Of a stretch of DNA of 64,000 nucleotides, positions 33,090 to 45,349 are shown piece by piece (positions within the stretch are counted from its first letter, which is position 1; each line of letters begins with the position of its first letter). The translations under genes were made by a program, and so were the position numbers. Under the pieces are notes generated by a model. It saw nothing but the letters and a program-made list of their open reading frames with translations, searched no databases and was not told where the DNA came from. Location: the NCBI GenBank assembly GCA_946811695.1, contig OX328130.1:73304853-73368852 (forward strand). The letters run 5' to 3'. Source of the DNA: Gonocerus acuteangulatus. Its lineage: Eukaryota > Arthropoda > Insecta > Hemiptera > Coreidae.

Positions 33090-34227
33090 CAGTAGACTCT
33101 TCCTGATCCGGCGTCGTCGGGACCGGGGTACAGTCGGATTAGAGAAGATAGTTAGAAGCTGTCACTTATGTATTGAAAACCCTTTTTATTTGAGGATATA
33201 ATAATATGTAACATTTTTATTATCGCATATTTAAAATGGTACATATTATTAATACTATTTTTACAATTTTCAATCAACTCGCAGTTGCCGTAGTAGAAGC
33301 ATTCATTTCATTATTAGAAACACTAGTTCTTGCTTACGAAAAATATATGCTCTCTTTGAATTCCATTCAATAGAAAACCTCGAAACAAATGTTTGGCTAG
33401 CTAGGAAGGGAAGGTTTTCTAGGGATCCTCGAGCCGGTATAGCTCCGGCCAGTTCCGAGATCCGTCACTCATACTCGGAGACAGCCGGATTAGAGAGAGC
33501 GGCGGATAAGAGGACACCTACATTGGACCCGTTCCGATCCGATCCAATAGCAACCGACTGTCGGAAGAAAAACAAACACAAGCATCTCAATGGAGGTACC
33601 TACATCGGTCTCGACCCGACCCGATTCGATCCAATTCGAGGGCCACCGATCCTAGACCGTTCAAACATGATTGTTTCTAAGCCGATTTCGGACCGACGAA
33701 GCAAAAATGGTGCCAACCCACATATTGTGTTTCAAAGAGGTCTACTGGTTCTATATCTTAACCGATTTCAATGCATTTTTTTTTTTTTTTTTTTAAATTA
33801 AAGGAAATACTATTTAGAACAATTTCGTCAAATCACATTTTTGTTTTTTGTTCCCTTGTTTATTAAATTGCGTGGAAAGATGTTTTTAACCATCCGACGT
33901 CTATAACCTCCCAAAGTTTATAAACTTCCAATGCTTATAACCCTCTAGCTATTCTTATAAATAATTTTAAAATATGAATACTAATACTTCTCTAACCTCC
34001 AACATTCAACCTGATCGAAGGTTTCTTCTTCTTATTAGGTGGTATTTCCTAAATTAATCACTCAATTTCACTTTACTACGAGTTCATTACTGAGGAGCTG
34101 TGACTAAATCGGATCGGATCGGGTCGAGACCAATAATGTAGGCACTCACGTTGGCCGCTTCGATCAAACCAAATCGGAATGTAGGTGCAGCCTAAGAGAA
34201 CGCCTTATAAGGGAGGGCCTACTGTAT
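33090..34227. mobile_element. Pogo-like TIR element containing a second TIR element
   Basis: Outer ends TACAGTAGACTCTTCCTGAT...CCGGCG and, inverted, AAGGGAGGGCCTACTGTA, with internal CAGCCGGATTAGAGAGAGCG, resemble pogo/Tigger termini (CAGTANNNCCTC...CCGG with TA target). Inside, TACCTACATCGGTCTCGACC then CGACCCGATTCGATCC (33593-33628) is inverted at 34114-34147, marking a ~555-bp nested element. Related motifs occur near 9.2 kb. No transposase remains. Confidence 0.5.
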
Positions 34228-34840
34228 ATATATATATTATTTTGATCTGTCTAACATTTTTTATATAGTATTGAGTCGGTCTGATGTAGCTAGAGGAATC
34301 TATAAATTTGAACAGCTGGTAAATTTAAAATTGTTGTTGAGGCACCACCACTCTTTCACCCCTGTGAGTGTCAAGCTTTGCACTGCGCAGCAGCGAATGG
34401 GTTAATAATGGACTCCATGAATCTTGTGATGATCTTGTAAGCGTATGAAAATAGCGAACGAAGACCAACGAATATAATAGACCATGATAAATACTGCGGA
34501 TTATAGGATCCAAAGGATTAGGTTTGAGAAATGAACTCTTTGCTGAAACGAAAATTATAAATCTGTCACCTTAAAGAAAACAAGGTTATTAACATGATTC
34601 CGTTTGATTTAGTTGGCGCTGGTCCCACGCCGCCGAGATTCGCCGAAGAAAGAATCTCTAAACAAGTCGATGCAGGTTATATTTGCATCCAAGTGCACTA
34701 GGCTGTTGCTATAATGGTGCATCTTAAAAGGTCATTCTTCTCAGTTTCATCCAACTAGGTTACCGTTTGAAAAATAGGATCATCAAAATCCTCAACGCAG
34801 AAGCAGCATCATCAGGCCTTCATTTGTGTAAACCATTATA
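34228..34840. other. No recognisable gene
   Basis: Unique-looking sequence with no supported feature; the minus frame at 34325-34513 has no recognised motif. Confidence 0.4.
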
Positions 34841-34844
34841 GGCG

Positions 34845-35278
34845 TGTGCCTTTCCTTACTATAGGCGTGTGCCTTTCCTTACTATAGGCGTGTGCCTTTC
34901 CTTACTATAGGCGTGTGCCTTTCCTTACTATAGGCGTGAGCCTTTCCTTACTATAGGCGTGTGCCTTTCCTTACTATAGGCTTGTGCCTTTCCTTACTGT
35001 AGGCGTGTGCCTTTCCTTACTGTAGGCGTGTGCCTTTCCTTACTATAGGCGTGTGCCTTTCCTTACTATAGGCGTGTGCCTTTCCTTACTGTAGGCGTGT
35101 GCCTTTCCTTACTATAGGCGTGTGCCTTTCCTTACTATAGGCGTGTGCCTTTCCTTACTATAGGCGTGTGCCTTTCCTTACTATAGGCGTGTGCCTTTCC
35201 TTACTATAGGCGTGTGCCTTTCCTTACTATAGGCGAGTGCCTTTCCTTACTATAGGCGTGTGCCTTTCCTTACTATAG
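34845..35278. repeat. 23-bp minisatellite, about 19 copies
   Basis: Unit TATAGGCGTGTGCCTTTCCT plus TAC, nearly identical throughout. The few variants (GCGTGAGCC, GCTTGTGCC, GCGAGTGCC, CTGTAGG) mark individual units. Each unit carries a GGC/GCC mini-hairpin. Confidence 0.95.
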
Positions 35279-35514
35279 GTAGCAAAACCACTTATGAGGT
35301 CAACCTGGTCATGCAATCCACAAGTTCTGATGAGGAAATTCGACGAATCATAATCTTTAGACGAACGACCCTATAGGTCCGGGAAGTCTTAGTTTTGGCC
35401 AAAACAAACAATTTTAAGCCTATATTGCCCTTTTCCTTAAACCTCCCGCATATCGGTTTTTCACAATTTTTTTTTCAAAGAATTATAGACGTTTTACCTT
35501 ACTGTACTTTCAGC

Positions 35515-35791
35515 ATAAATATGCTTTAGCGGTGACTAAACTAGAAAAAAAAAAAAAGTTACAAAAATGTGTGTTGGCGTTCGCACATGCGATGTAATAT
35601 GAGTATATTACACATGGGGGGGGGGGGGGGGTCTCCCGTGGTCTAGTGGCTGGCGCGCTGGATTCATAAGCGGGAGATGGTGGGTTCGATCCCCACCGGC
35701 ACCAGAATTTTTCTCATCTCAGGGCTCGCTGAGAAAATTCCTGGTTGCACCCTGGATGTCGGCGCTAATAGCCACGATTTGTTGATGCACC

Positions 35792-35869
<78 letters not shown>

Positions 35870-36045
35870 ATAGGCTTATCTGGTGGACTTAGCATTAGAA
35901 TGTGTCCGCTGGCGTTCACGCATGCGCAGTGGTCATGTAGGAAAAAGAAGACTACATGTTATAGAGTAAATTACATAGGTCTGTAGGGTAGTCCTAAAGC
36001 ATATTTATGTTCCTGAACTTGAGCAGAAGGCTCTAAACGAAATAA
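35515..36045 (+). repeat. GCGCATGCGC-bearing repeat, copy 4, split by a SINE
   Basis: ATGCTTTAGCGGTGACTAAA at 35521, sub-unit GCGTTCGCACATGCG, a SINE insertion at about 35622-35868, then CATAGGCTTATCTGGTGGAC, sub-unit CACGCATGCGCAGTGG, TATGTTCCTGAACTTGAGCA and GAAGGCTCTAAACGAAATAA. It gives the best view of the 3' end of the family. Confidence 0.7.
35622..35868 (+). mobile_element. tRNA-derived SINE with ~75-nt A tail
   Basis: Preceded by a G16 run, then GTCTCCCGTGGTCTAGTGGC, GGATTCATAAGCGGGAGATG, B box GGTGGGTTCGATCCCCACC, body CTCGCTGAGAAAATTCCTGG, tail GGATGTCGGCGCTAATAGCC then GTTGATGCACCGT and A75. Best-preserved head of this SINE type; T and anticodon arms pair but the acceptor stem does not. 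A long pure A tail indicates a young insertion. Confidence 0.9.
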
Positions 36046-36985
36046 TTTTTTTGCTTAGCTTAATAAACAGAGATGTTTTTAGTATAACTTAATAGCTACT
36101 AATATTTTTTAAGAGAGATAGCGTTTAAGTTACGGAATAAAAAAGAAAAAATGATGTAAATTTTATTTATTAGGTAGTAATTTTATTTATCTGTTTTCTC
36201 GTAAAAATTTGATACTTTAATTTAATTAATAGTTTATTTTTAATGTCATAAATACAAAAATAATAAAAACGTTTAGCTCGAATGCTAGAAATAAAAAAAC
36301 ATTTTTAAAGAAGCCTAAAATATTCAAAATCTCGGTTCTTCTTTACTTCGTTAACGCAAATTCATTTTTCAATAAAAACATCGGTTTTCAAGTATAATAT
36401 TTTTAACAGTTAACGTCTTCGGTTATTTAAATGGGTCGGTTAAAACAGTACCAAGCAAAACTTTTAACAAATTTTAACTGTAGCTGCTATATGTTGGTTA
36501 TTATGTGAGACTATCAGTCTATGATGGAAATGCTACTAAAATATGACTACAAGCTCTGTATGCTGCTTAATATTGTTGCCCTTAACCATTTCTACTAATA
36601 GCCCCACATAATATCCAACATATAGCTGCTAAAGTTAAGTTCTGTTTTAAATGTTGCTTAGCACTATTTTGCCCCGACCCCTTCATTTATTGTGTATAAG
36701 CAAGCTTCTTTAGATTAAAAAGAAGTAATGAATCCTTTGGAATTATCGACAAAATTCCAGAGAGAGAAAAACATGCTTAAATTGCTACAAGAAGCAGGGA
36801 TAGTCCACAAGGTCAGAAAATGAAGTAATGGTCATTTCATGAAATTATAACAGTTTATATTGTTTCAAAATAAATAAGTTTTTTATTACTGTTATAACTA
36901 TAACAGTAATAACGAGAACATGTAATCATTAGGTGACAATAGAATCACATGTTAATAATGCAATTTAAATTAATTTATATTTTAG
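36046..36985. other. No recognisable gene
   Basis: Very AT-rich. A short palindrome TTACTGTTATAACTATAACA then GTAA lies at 36883-36910. Nothing else supported. Confidence 0.45.
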
Positions 36986-36987
36986 AC

Positions 36988-37855
36988 CGAGAGCCAGCAA
37001 CGCACTTTTCATGAAGTGTTTTATGCACCCTGAAATTTTGCTATAATATACCTCTTAGGTAGACAAGGAGGTATATATGTGTTTCCTGGACACACCTTGG
37101 TGCACCAGGTACTGCGCATAGGGGAAAGGTGCAAAAGAATATTGCCTAAAAGTAGAGTTTTATTCAGAAGCCAACTATTATTAATGAAATAAATGGAAAA
37201 TTAAGGCAATTTTCAAATTAATAATAAATAAGGCAGGCAATTTTAAAGGGATTAAAATTATAATAATAAATAAAACTAAGAACCTAGTTTTTATTTTTAA
37301 TATTAAATGAAGTGCTTTATTCACGCTGCGATTTAAACAGCGTCATCAATAAACATGTTTAAATATAATTGCAAAAGGGCAGACACTTTTGTGCGGTTTA
37401 TTTGTCAGAAAACATGAAAATAAATGTTGCTTATGATAGACTGGAATAGACTGCGCGTAACCGCAAGAGTGTATGTCACGACTGCGCAGTCTTGGTTTTC
37501 CCTGCGCTCTCATTGGTTCTTGCTCACATGATCTAGTACAGCTGTTCCGGTTTTAATGGCACCGAAAATAAAACTCTCATTTTATATTAGAATAAAAACA
37601 ATTTTTTTTAAACTGTCTGCCATATTTATTATTCGTTGTAAAATTGTCTTAATTTTACAATAAACATAGTTGTCTTCTAAATAAAACTCTATTTTCGGGC
37701 AATATTGTTTTGCACCTTTCCCCTATGCGCAGTACCAGGTGTTCCAAGGTGTGTCCAGGAAACACATATATACCTTCTTATCTACCTAAGAGGTATATTA
37801 TAGCAAAATTTCAGGATGCATAAAACACTTCATGAAAAGTGCGTCCCTGGTTCTA
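36988..37855. mobile_element. Long-TIR transposon remnant (~190-bp arms)
   Basis: Left arm 36988-37175 and right arm 37668-37855 are inverted copies sharing CGCACTTTTCATGAAGTGTT, TGAAATTTTGCTATAATATA, CCTCTTAGGTAGA, GTGTTTCCTGGACACACCTT, TACTGCGCATAGGGGAAAGG. The ~490-bp centre has no transposase but contains a GACTGCGCAGTC palindrome and a CTCATTGGTT motif. Long TIRs suggest a Mutator-like or foldback element; no clear TSD was found. Confidence 0.65.
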
Positions 37856-37859
37856 GGAC

Positions 37860-38260
37860 TATTTGCGTTAACGAAGTAAAAAAGACCCAATATCTCTAAG
37901 ACGGGTGACTTTCGGATAAGGCAATATGGGGTAGAAACCGTTTCTTTTGACCAAAACTATCATCTCGCGATGGATGTGTGTCGACTTAACAGTACCCTGT
38001 ATACATAAATATGCAATGTTATGCGTCAGAAAGTCTTGCCTTAAATCGTCTTCTATTTGCTTCTACTATGAGAGCCAAGTCGTGACAGAAGCTAAGAAGA
38101 ATGGCGACAACCAGTCAGCTGACTCTAGTAGATAATTACCATTCAACAAACATCGATACTACAAAAAATTATAGTCTAATAAATAAAATGAGTTCTATGA
38201 TGTTAATATGCAAATCATTAATTTGGGTCAATTAGGTTAAAAACTACTTTGTTTAGAGGT
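37860..38260. other. No recognisable gene
   Basis: The 62-codon frame at 37947-38135 has no recognised motif. Nothing else supported. Confidence 0.4.
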
Positions 38261-38261
38261 T

Positions 38262-41200
38262 TTTTATTCACTAACTATTATATCTATATGATATTTGATA
38301 TCTCACACCTAAGCAGTATTTCCTGTTTCCAAAGACAGGACAGATATCTATCTACCTATATGATATTTGATATCTCACACCTAAGAAGTATTTCCTGTTC
38401 CCAAAGACAGGACAGTTATCTATCTACCTATATGTTATCTGATATCTCACACCTAAGCAGTATTTCCTGTTTTCAAAGACAGGACAGATATCTACCTATA
38501 TGTTATTTGATATCTCACACCTAAGAAGTAATTCCTGTTCCCAAAGACAGGACAGTTACCTATCTACCTATATGTTACCTGATATCTCACACCTAAGCAG
38601 TATTTCCTGTTTCCAAAGACAGGACAGATATCTACCTATATGTTATTTGATATCTCACACCTAAGAAGTATTTCCTGTTTTCAAAGACAGGACAGATATC
38701 TACCTATATGTTATTTGATATCTCACACCTAAGAAGTATTTCCTGTTTCCAAATACAGGACAGATATCTACCTATATGTTATTTGATATCTCACACCTAA
38801 GCAGTATTTCCTGTTTCCAAAGACAGGACAGATATCTACCTATATGTTATTTGATATCTCACACCTAACAGTATTTCCTGTTTTCAAAGACAGGACAGAT
38901 ATCTACCTAAATGTTATTTGATATCTCACACCTAAGCAGTATTTCCTGTTTCCAAAGACAGGACAGATATCTACCTAAATGTTATTTGATATCTCACACC
39001 TAACAGTATTTCCTGTTTTCAAAGACAGGACAGATATCTACCTATATGTTATTTGATATCTCACACCTAAGCAGTATTTCCTGTTTCCAAAGACAGGACA
39101 GATATCTACCTAAATGTTATTTGATATCTCACACCTAACAGTATTTCCTGTTTTCAAAGACAGGACAGATATCTACCTAAATGTTATTTGATATCTCACA
39201 CCTAAGAAGTATTTCCTGTTTCCAAAGACAGGACAGATATCTTCCTAAATGTTATTTGATATCTCACACCTAAGCAGTATTTCCTGTTTCCAAAGACAGG
39301 ACAGATATCTACCTATATGTTATTTGATATCTCACACCTAAGAAGTATTTCCTGTTTCCAAAGACAGGACAGATATCTACCTAAATGTTATTTGATATCT
39401 CTCACCTAAGAAGTATTTCCTGTTTCCAAAGACAGGACAGATATCTTCCTAAATGTTATTTGATATCTCACACCTAAGCAGTATTTCCTGTTTCCAAAGA
39501 CAGGACAGATATCTACCTATATGTTATTTGATATCTCACACCTAAGAAGTATTTCCTGTTTCCAAAGACAGGACAGATATCTACCTATATGTTATTTGAT
39601 ATCTCACACCTAAGAAGTATTTCCTGTTTCCAAAGACAGGACAGATATCTACCTAAATGTTATTTGATATCTCTCACCTAAGAAGTATTTCCTGTTTCCA
39701 AAGACAGGACAGATATCTTCCTAAATGTTATTTGATATCTCACACCTAAGCAGTATTTCCTGTTTCCAAAGACAGGACAGATATCTACCTATATGTTATT
39801 TGATATCTCACACTTAAGCAGTATTTCCTGTTTCCAAAGACAGGACAGATATCTACCTAAATGTTATTTGATATCTCTCACCTAACAGTATTTCCTGTTT
39901 TCAAAGACAGGACAGATATCTACCTATATGTTATTTGATATCTCACACCTAAGCAGTATTTCCTGTTTCCAAAGACAGGACAGATATCTACCTAAATGTT
40001 ATTTGATATCTCACACCTAACAGTATTTCCTGTTTTCAAAGACAGGACAGATATCTACCTAAATGTTATTTGATATCTCACACCTAAGAAGTATTTCCTG
40101 TTTCCAAAGACAGGACAGATATCTTCCTAAATGTTATTTGATATCTCACACCTAAGCAGTATTTCCTGTTTCCAAAGACAGGACAGATATCTACCTATAT
40201 GTTATTTGATATCTCACACCTAAGAAGTATTTCCTGTTTCCAAAGACAGGACAGATATCTACCTAAATGTTATTTGATATCTCTCACCTAAGAAGTATTT
40301 CCTGTTTCCAAAGACAGGACAGATATCTTCCTAAATGTTATTTGATATCTCACACCTAAGCAGTATTTCCTGTTTCTAAAGACAGGACAGATATCTACCT
40401 ATATGTTATTTGATATCTCACACCTAAGAAGTATTTCCTGTTTCCAAAGACAGGACAGATATCTACCTATATGTTATTTGATATCTCACACCTAAGAAGT
40501 ATTTCCTGTTTCCAAAGACAGGACAGATATCTACCTAAATGTTATTTGATATCTCTCACCTAAGAAGTATTTCCTGTTTCCAAAGACAGGACAGATATCT
40601 TCCTAAATGTTATTTGATATCTCACACCTAAGCAGTATTTCCTGTTTCCAAAGACAGGACAGATATCTACCTATATGTTATTTGATATCTCACACTTAAG
40701 CAGTATTTCCTGTTTCCAAAGACAGGACAGATATCTACCTAAATGTTATTTGATATCTCTCACCTAATAAGTATTTCCTGTTTCCAAAGACAGGACAGAT
40801 ATCTTCCTAAATGTTATTTGATATCTCACACCTAAGCAGTATTTCCTGTTTCCAAAGACAGGACAGATATCTACCTATATGTTATTTGATATCTCACACT
40901 TAAGCAGTATTTCCTGTTTCCAAAGACAGGACAGATATCTACCTAAATGTTATTTGATATCTCACACCTAAGAAGTATTTCCTGTTTCCAAAGACAGGAC
41001 AGATATCTTCCTAAATGTTATTTGATATCTCACACCTAAGCAGTATTTCCTGTTTCCAAAGACAGGACAGATATCTACCTATATGTTATTTGATATCTCA
41101 CACCTAAGAAGTATTTCCTGTTTCCAAAGACAGGACAGATATCTACCTATATGTTATTTGATATCTCACACCTAAGCAGTATTTCCTGTTTCCAAAGACA

Positions 41201-41890
41201 GGACAGATATCTACCTATATGTTATTTGATATCTCACACCTAAGAAGTATTTCCTGTTTCCAAAGACAGGACAGATATCTACCTATATGTTATTTGATAT
41301 CTCACACCTAAGAAGTATTTCCTGTTTCCAAAGACAGGACAGATATCTACCTAAATGTTATTTGATATCTCTCACCTAAGAAGTATTTCCTGTTTCCAAA
41401 GACAGGACAGATATCTACCTAAATGTTATTTGATATCTCTCACCTAAGAAGTATTTCCTGTTTCCAAAGACAGGACAGATATCTTCCTAAATGTTATTTG
41501 ATATCTCACACCTAAGCAGTATTTCCTGTTTCCAAAGACAGGACAGATATCTACCTATATGTTATTTGATATCTCACACTTAAGCAGTATTTCCTGTTTC
41601 CAAAGACAGGACAGATATCTACCTAAATGTTATTTGATATCTCACACCTAAGAAGTATTTCCTGTTTCCAAAGACAGGACAGATATCTTCCTAAATGTTA
41701 TTTGATATCTCACACCTAAGCAGTATTTCCTGTTTCCAAAGACAGGACAGATATCTACCTATATGTTATTTGATATCTCACACCTAAGAAGTATTTCCTG
41801 TTTCCAAAGACAGGACAGATATCTACCTAAATGTTATTTGATATCTCATGCCTAAGCAGTATTTCCTGTTTTCAAAGACAGGACAGATGT
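38262..41890. repeat. 68-bp satellite array, ~53 units, higher-order organised
   Basis: Unit ATATCTACCTATATGTTATT, TGATATCTCACACCTAAGCA, GTATTTCCTGTTTCCAAAGA, CAGGACAG, 68 bp; the first units are 72 bp (an extra CTAT), which is why a 91-codon frame is open at 38249-38524. Each unit has a CCTGT/ACAGG hairpin. Variants (TACCTATATG, TACCTAAATG, TTCCTAAATG; AAGCAG, AAGAAG, AACAG, CTCACC) alternate regularly, giving 3- and 4-unit higher-order repeats and a tandem 13-unit block. Confidence 0.95.
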
Positions 41891-42880
41891 TGCGGAAGGC
41901 AGAGTTGTTCTGCAGAATGTGTGGGCTTAGTGTTGATACCATAAATAATATATATATATCACTATAATATGTGTATAATAAAGAGCCATGGTTCGATTCC
42001 TGACAGTAGGTGTCGCCAGTGCAATGTTCCCCGCCCACCAAGCACAGCTGGGGCAGAGAAAGCCATTGCTTTTAGTCATCGGAGCTGGTGTTTACATACT
42101 CCATGGTCTGACCTCCGCTGCTCTAGATGGCTCTCCTGGCTGGTGACGTGCTCGCTATGGGAGTAGATTGGTCACTTCTATATCCACTGCCGCCTACGTA
42201 TTCTCAAGTTTTGCTTAGATTTTCGATACTTTATCTCACTCCAAACCTCTTAAAAAAGTCGATATGTGTCCTATTAAAAAAAAAAAGTTCAACTTTTAGG
42301 AAGCGTGTCATTGGAGCGTGTTTCCGCATAACGTTTATATTTAGTGAGGCATGAAAACTTGAAACAAAAACTCTTAATATATCGACAAACCCAACGTTTC
42401 GAAACTTCATGAACGACCGTTCTACTTGGTTCCGTAGAAAATCACACTTAAAACGATTTAGTAAGGAATTTATTAGGCTATCAGTGCGTTTCCTTCATTC
42501 TGTTCGCTTTAAAGCTGGCGCAAAAAAGGATTGATTTCAACAAACTTTAAATATGTAATGGCGAAAAAATCCTTCGTCAAAGTTGACAAGTGAAGTTCGT
42601 TAACCAGCTTAAGTTTTTGCGTTAATATGCTTGCAAGCAAACTTTTTATAGGTTTTATATCTTAGGAAATCGAATTAAACCATTTTTAACCGTTAGCTGT
42701 AACCGTTTACGAAAATCCATGAAACAACTAATTTTCCTAACTAAACTAATTTTCGGTTTGTGGTTTCCAAGCCAAATTCAAAATGGACGAGAACAATTTT
42801 CACTATTTTAATTTGTAGGTTTTAAAATAATAAAATAAAAGAATTTTATCAGCAGGTGATTGGTAGAGGCCGGCCCGTTT
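41891..42880. other. Unassigned, with tRNA-like B box and PLE/family-2 scraps
   Basis: CATGGTTCGATTCCTGACAG at 41986-42005 is B-box-like and may begin a degraded SINE (GGGCAGAGAAAGCCATTGCT, GGTCTGACCTCCGCTGCTCT downstream). AACGTTTCGAAACTTCATGA near 42393 resembles a PLE-terminal block. TCCTTCGTCAAAGTTGACAA near 42571 matches family 2 inverted. No gene. Confidence 0.35.
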
Positions 42881-42887
42881 GAGCTTT

Positions 42888-44404
42888 ACCATTCATGTCC
42901 ATGTACTTTTCCCGTCATCCGGTGCCGGCCGGTGATTTTGGAAACTCTTGTGCCCATACTCTTAGCTAAAACATTGTCATGTCCACGTTATATTACGTTC
43001 TTGTACCATTCATGTCCATGTACTTTTCCCGTCATCCGGTGCCGGCCGGTGATTTTGGAAACTCTTGTGGCCATACTCTTAGCTAAAACATTGTCATGTC
43101 CACGTTATATTACGTTCTTGTACCATTCATGTCCATGTACTTTTCCCGTCATCCGGTGCCGGCCGGTGATTTTGGAAACTCTTGTGGCCATACTCTTAGC
43201 TAAAACATTGTCATGTCCACGTTATATTACGTTCTTGTACCATTCATGTCCATGTACTTTTCCCGTCATCCGGTGCCGGCCGGTGATTTGGAAACTCTTG
43301 TGGCCATACTCTTAGGTAAAACATTGTCATGTCCACGTAATATTACGTTCTTGTACCATTCATGTCCATGTACTTTTCCCGTCATCCGGTGCCGGCCGGT
43401 GATTTTGGAAACTCTTGTGGCCATACTCTTAGCTAAAACATTGTCATGTCCACGTTATATTACGTTCTTGTACCATTCATGTCCATGTACTTTTCCCGTC
43501 ATCCGGTGCCGGCCGGTGATTTTGGAAACTCTTGTGGCCATACTCTTAGCTAAAACATTGTCATGTCCACGTTATATTACGTTCTTGTACCATTCATGTC
43601 CATGTACTTTTCCCGTCATCCGGTGCCGGCCGGTGATTTTGGAAACTCTTGTGGCCATACTCTTAGCTAAAACATTGTCATGTCCACGTTATATTACGTT
43701 CTTGTACCATTCATGTCCATGTACTTTTCCCGTCATCCGGTGCCGGCCGGTGATTTTGGAAACTCTTGTGGCCATACTCTTAGCTAAAACATTGTCATGT
43801 CCACGTTATATTACGTTCTTGTACCATTCATGTCCATGTACTTTTCCCGTCATCCGGTGCCGGCCGGTGATTTTGGAAACTCTTGTGGCCATACTTTTAG
43901 CTAAAACATTGTCATGTCCACCTTATTTTACGTTCTTGTACCATGCATGTCCATGTACTTTTCCCGTCATCCGGTGCCGGCCGGTGATTTTGGAAACTCT
44001 TGTGGCCATACTCTTAGCTAAAACATTGTCATGTCCACGTTATATTGCGTTCTTGTACCATTCATGTCCATGTACTTTTCCCGTCATCCGGTGCCGGCCG
44101 GTGATTTTGGAAACTCTTGTGGCCATACTCTTAGCTAAAACATTGTCATGTCCACGTTATATTATGTTCTTGTACCATTCATGTCCATGTACTTTTCCCG
44201 TCATCCGGTGCCGGCCGGTGATTTTGGAAACTCTTGTGGCCATACTCTTAACTAAAACATTGTCATGTCCACGTTATATTATGTTCTTGTACCATTCATG
44301 TCCATGTACTTTTCCCGTCATCCGGTGCCGGCCGGTGATTTTGGAAACTCTTGTGGCCATACTCTTAGCTAAAACATTGTCGTGTCCACGTTATATTATG
44401 TTCT
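42888..44404. repeat. 117-bp satellite, 13 nearly identical units
   Basis: Units start at 42888 and recur every 117 bp (one is 116). The unit holds CATGTCCATGTACTTTTCCC, GTCATCCGGTGCCGGCCGGT, GATTTTGGAAACTCTTGTGG, CCATACTCTTAGCTAAAACA and is far more GC-rich at CCGGCCGG than its surroundings. Because 117 is a multiple of 3, open frames of 151 and 438 codons appear; they are separated only by a 1-bp deletion near 43287. No start context, promoter or non-repetitive domain supports translation. Confidence 0.95.
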
Positions 44405-44935
44405 TGTACCATTCATGTTTTGTCCAAATCTGTTTACAAGCAGAATTATTATATCAATTATCTGTAAGCAAGTACAATGGCTCCGAATATATGCTCCCAA
44501 TATATAAAAACTGCACCTATGATACATAACAACCCTACTTATAAATGGTGCCTTACTATACTCCCTACTCCACAACCAACATTGAAAGCCATGAATGAAA
44601 CACTCTCTCTCCAACTTGTCTGCTCCTTCAGGTCTTTCTTAATCATGCAGATTTCAGCTTCTAAAAGGAGGAACGGACAAAGGCTCACAAGGAACAAAGC
44701 GGAGGCGGAGAAATTCGATGAATCAGCGCTACTTTTGTTCGATAAATTATTCCGAGGGTTTCTTATTCAGCAGTTTCAGCGTGTTTCCATTCTATTCATC
44801 AGGTGAAAAAAAAAACGGAGTAATAAAAGGAACGTTAGAAAAGTTTTAAAACCCAGAAAACAAAATTTTAAAATAAAAATTTCTAGTGTTTCTTGTTGAG
44901 ATAAATGTAATCTCAACCATTTTTCCATTCCAAAT
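44405..44935. other. No recognisable gene
   Basis: Unique sequence; the plus frame at 44477-44806 contains ASKRRNGQRLTRNKAEAEKF but no known domain. Confidence 0.35.

Positions 44936-44936
<1 letters not shown>

Positions 44937-45031
<95 letters not shown>
44937..45031. repeat. (AC)n-(AT)n compound microsatellite
   Basis: ACACACACAC followed by two long TA runs with GTATATA interruptions. Confidence 0.95.
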
Positions 45032-45032
<1 letters not shown>

Positions 45033-45349
45033 AGTAAAGTTCCTTCACTCTAGGACTATATCATGAAGGCATGTGATCATACAGGCAGTGGGTCTATTTA
45101 GGTAGGCAGTGTATATCTGTGCGTTGGAACATGTGTTCAGAACAGTACAAGAGTTAGATTGTTATAATGCTAAGTTATGAGTTATGGACTTTGTAATTTA
45201 ATTATTCTTTACAGGTATTTATTTTGGTTATCGCTAATGATTGTTGTTTGTTTATTATAATATATTTATGTATTCTTTACAGAATAATAAAATATGTTAC
45301 TGAGAGATTTGAAAAGAACTTGTTATCTATTGTAACATATATATATAAA

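Noticed and set aside
35719..35919. Poly-Phe / poly-Lys open frames
   Set aside because: Translation of the A tail of a tRNA SINE.
38262..41890. CRISPR array
   Set aside because: Direct repeats have no unique spacers; units are contiguous and the context is eukaryotic.
43213..44529. 438-codon open frame
   Set aside because: Made of 117-bp satellite units; unit length divisible by three without stops explains it. No unique domain or start context.
45050..45345. Solo LTR (ends near TGTAACA, AATAAA signal)
   Set aside because: No matching TG start with target duplication could be defined, and no second copy in the window.
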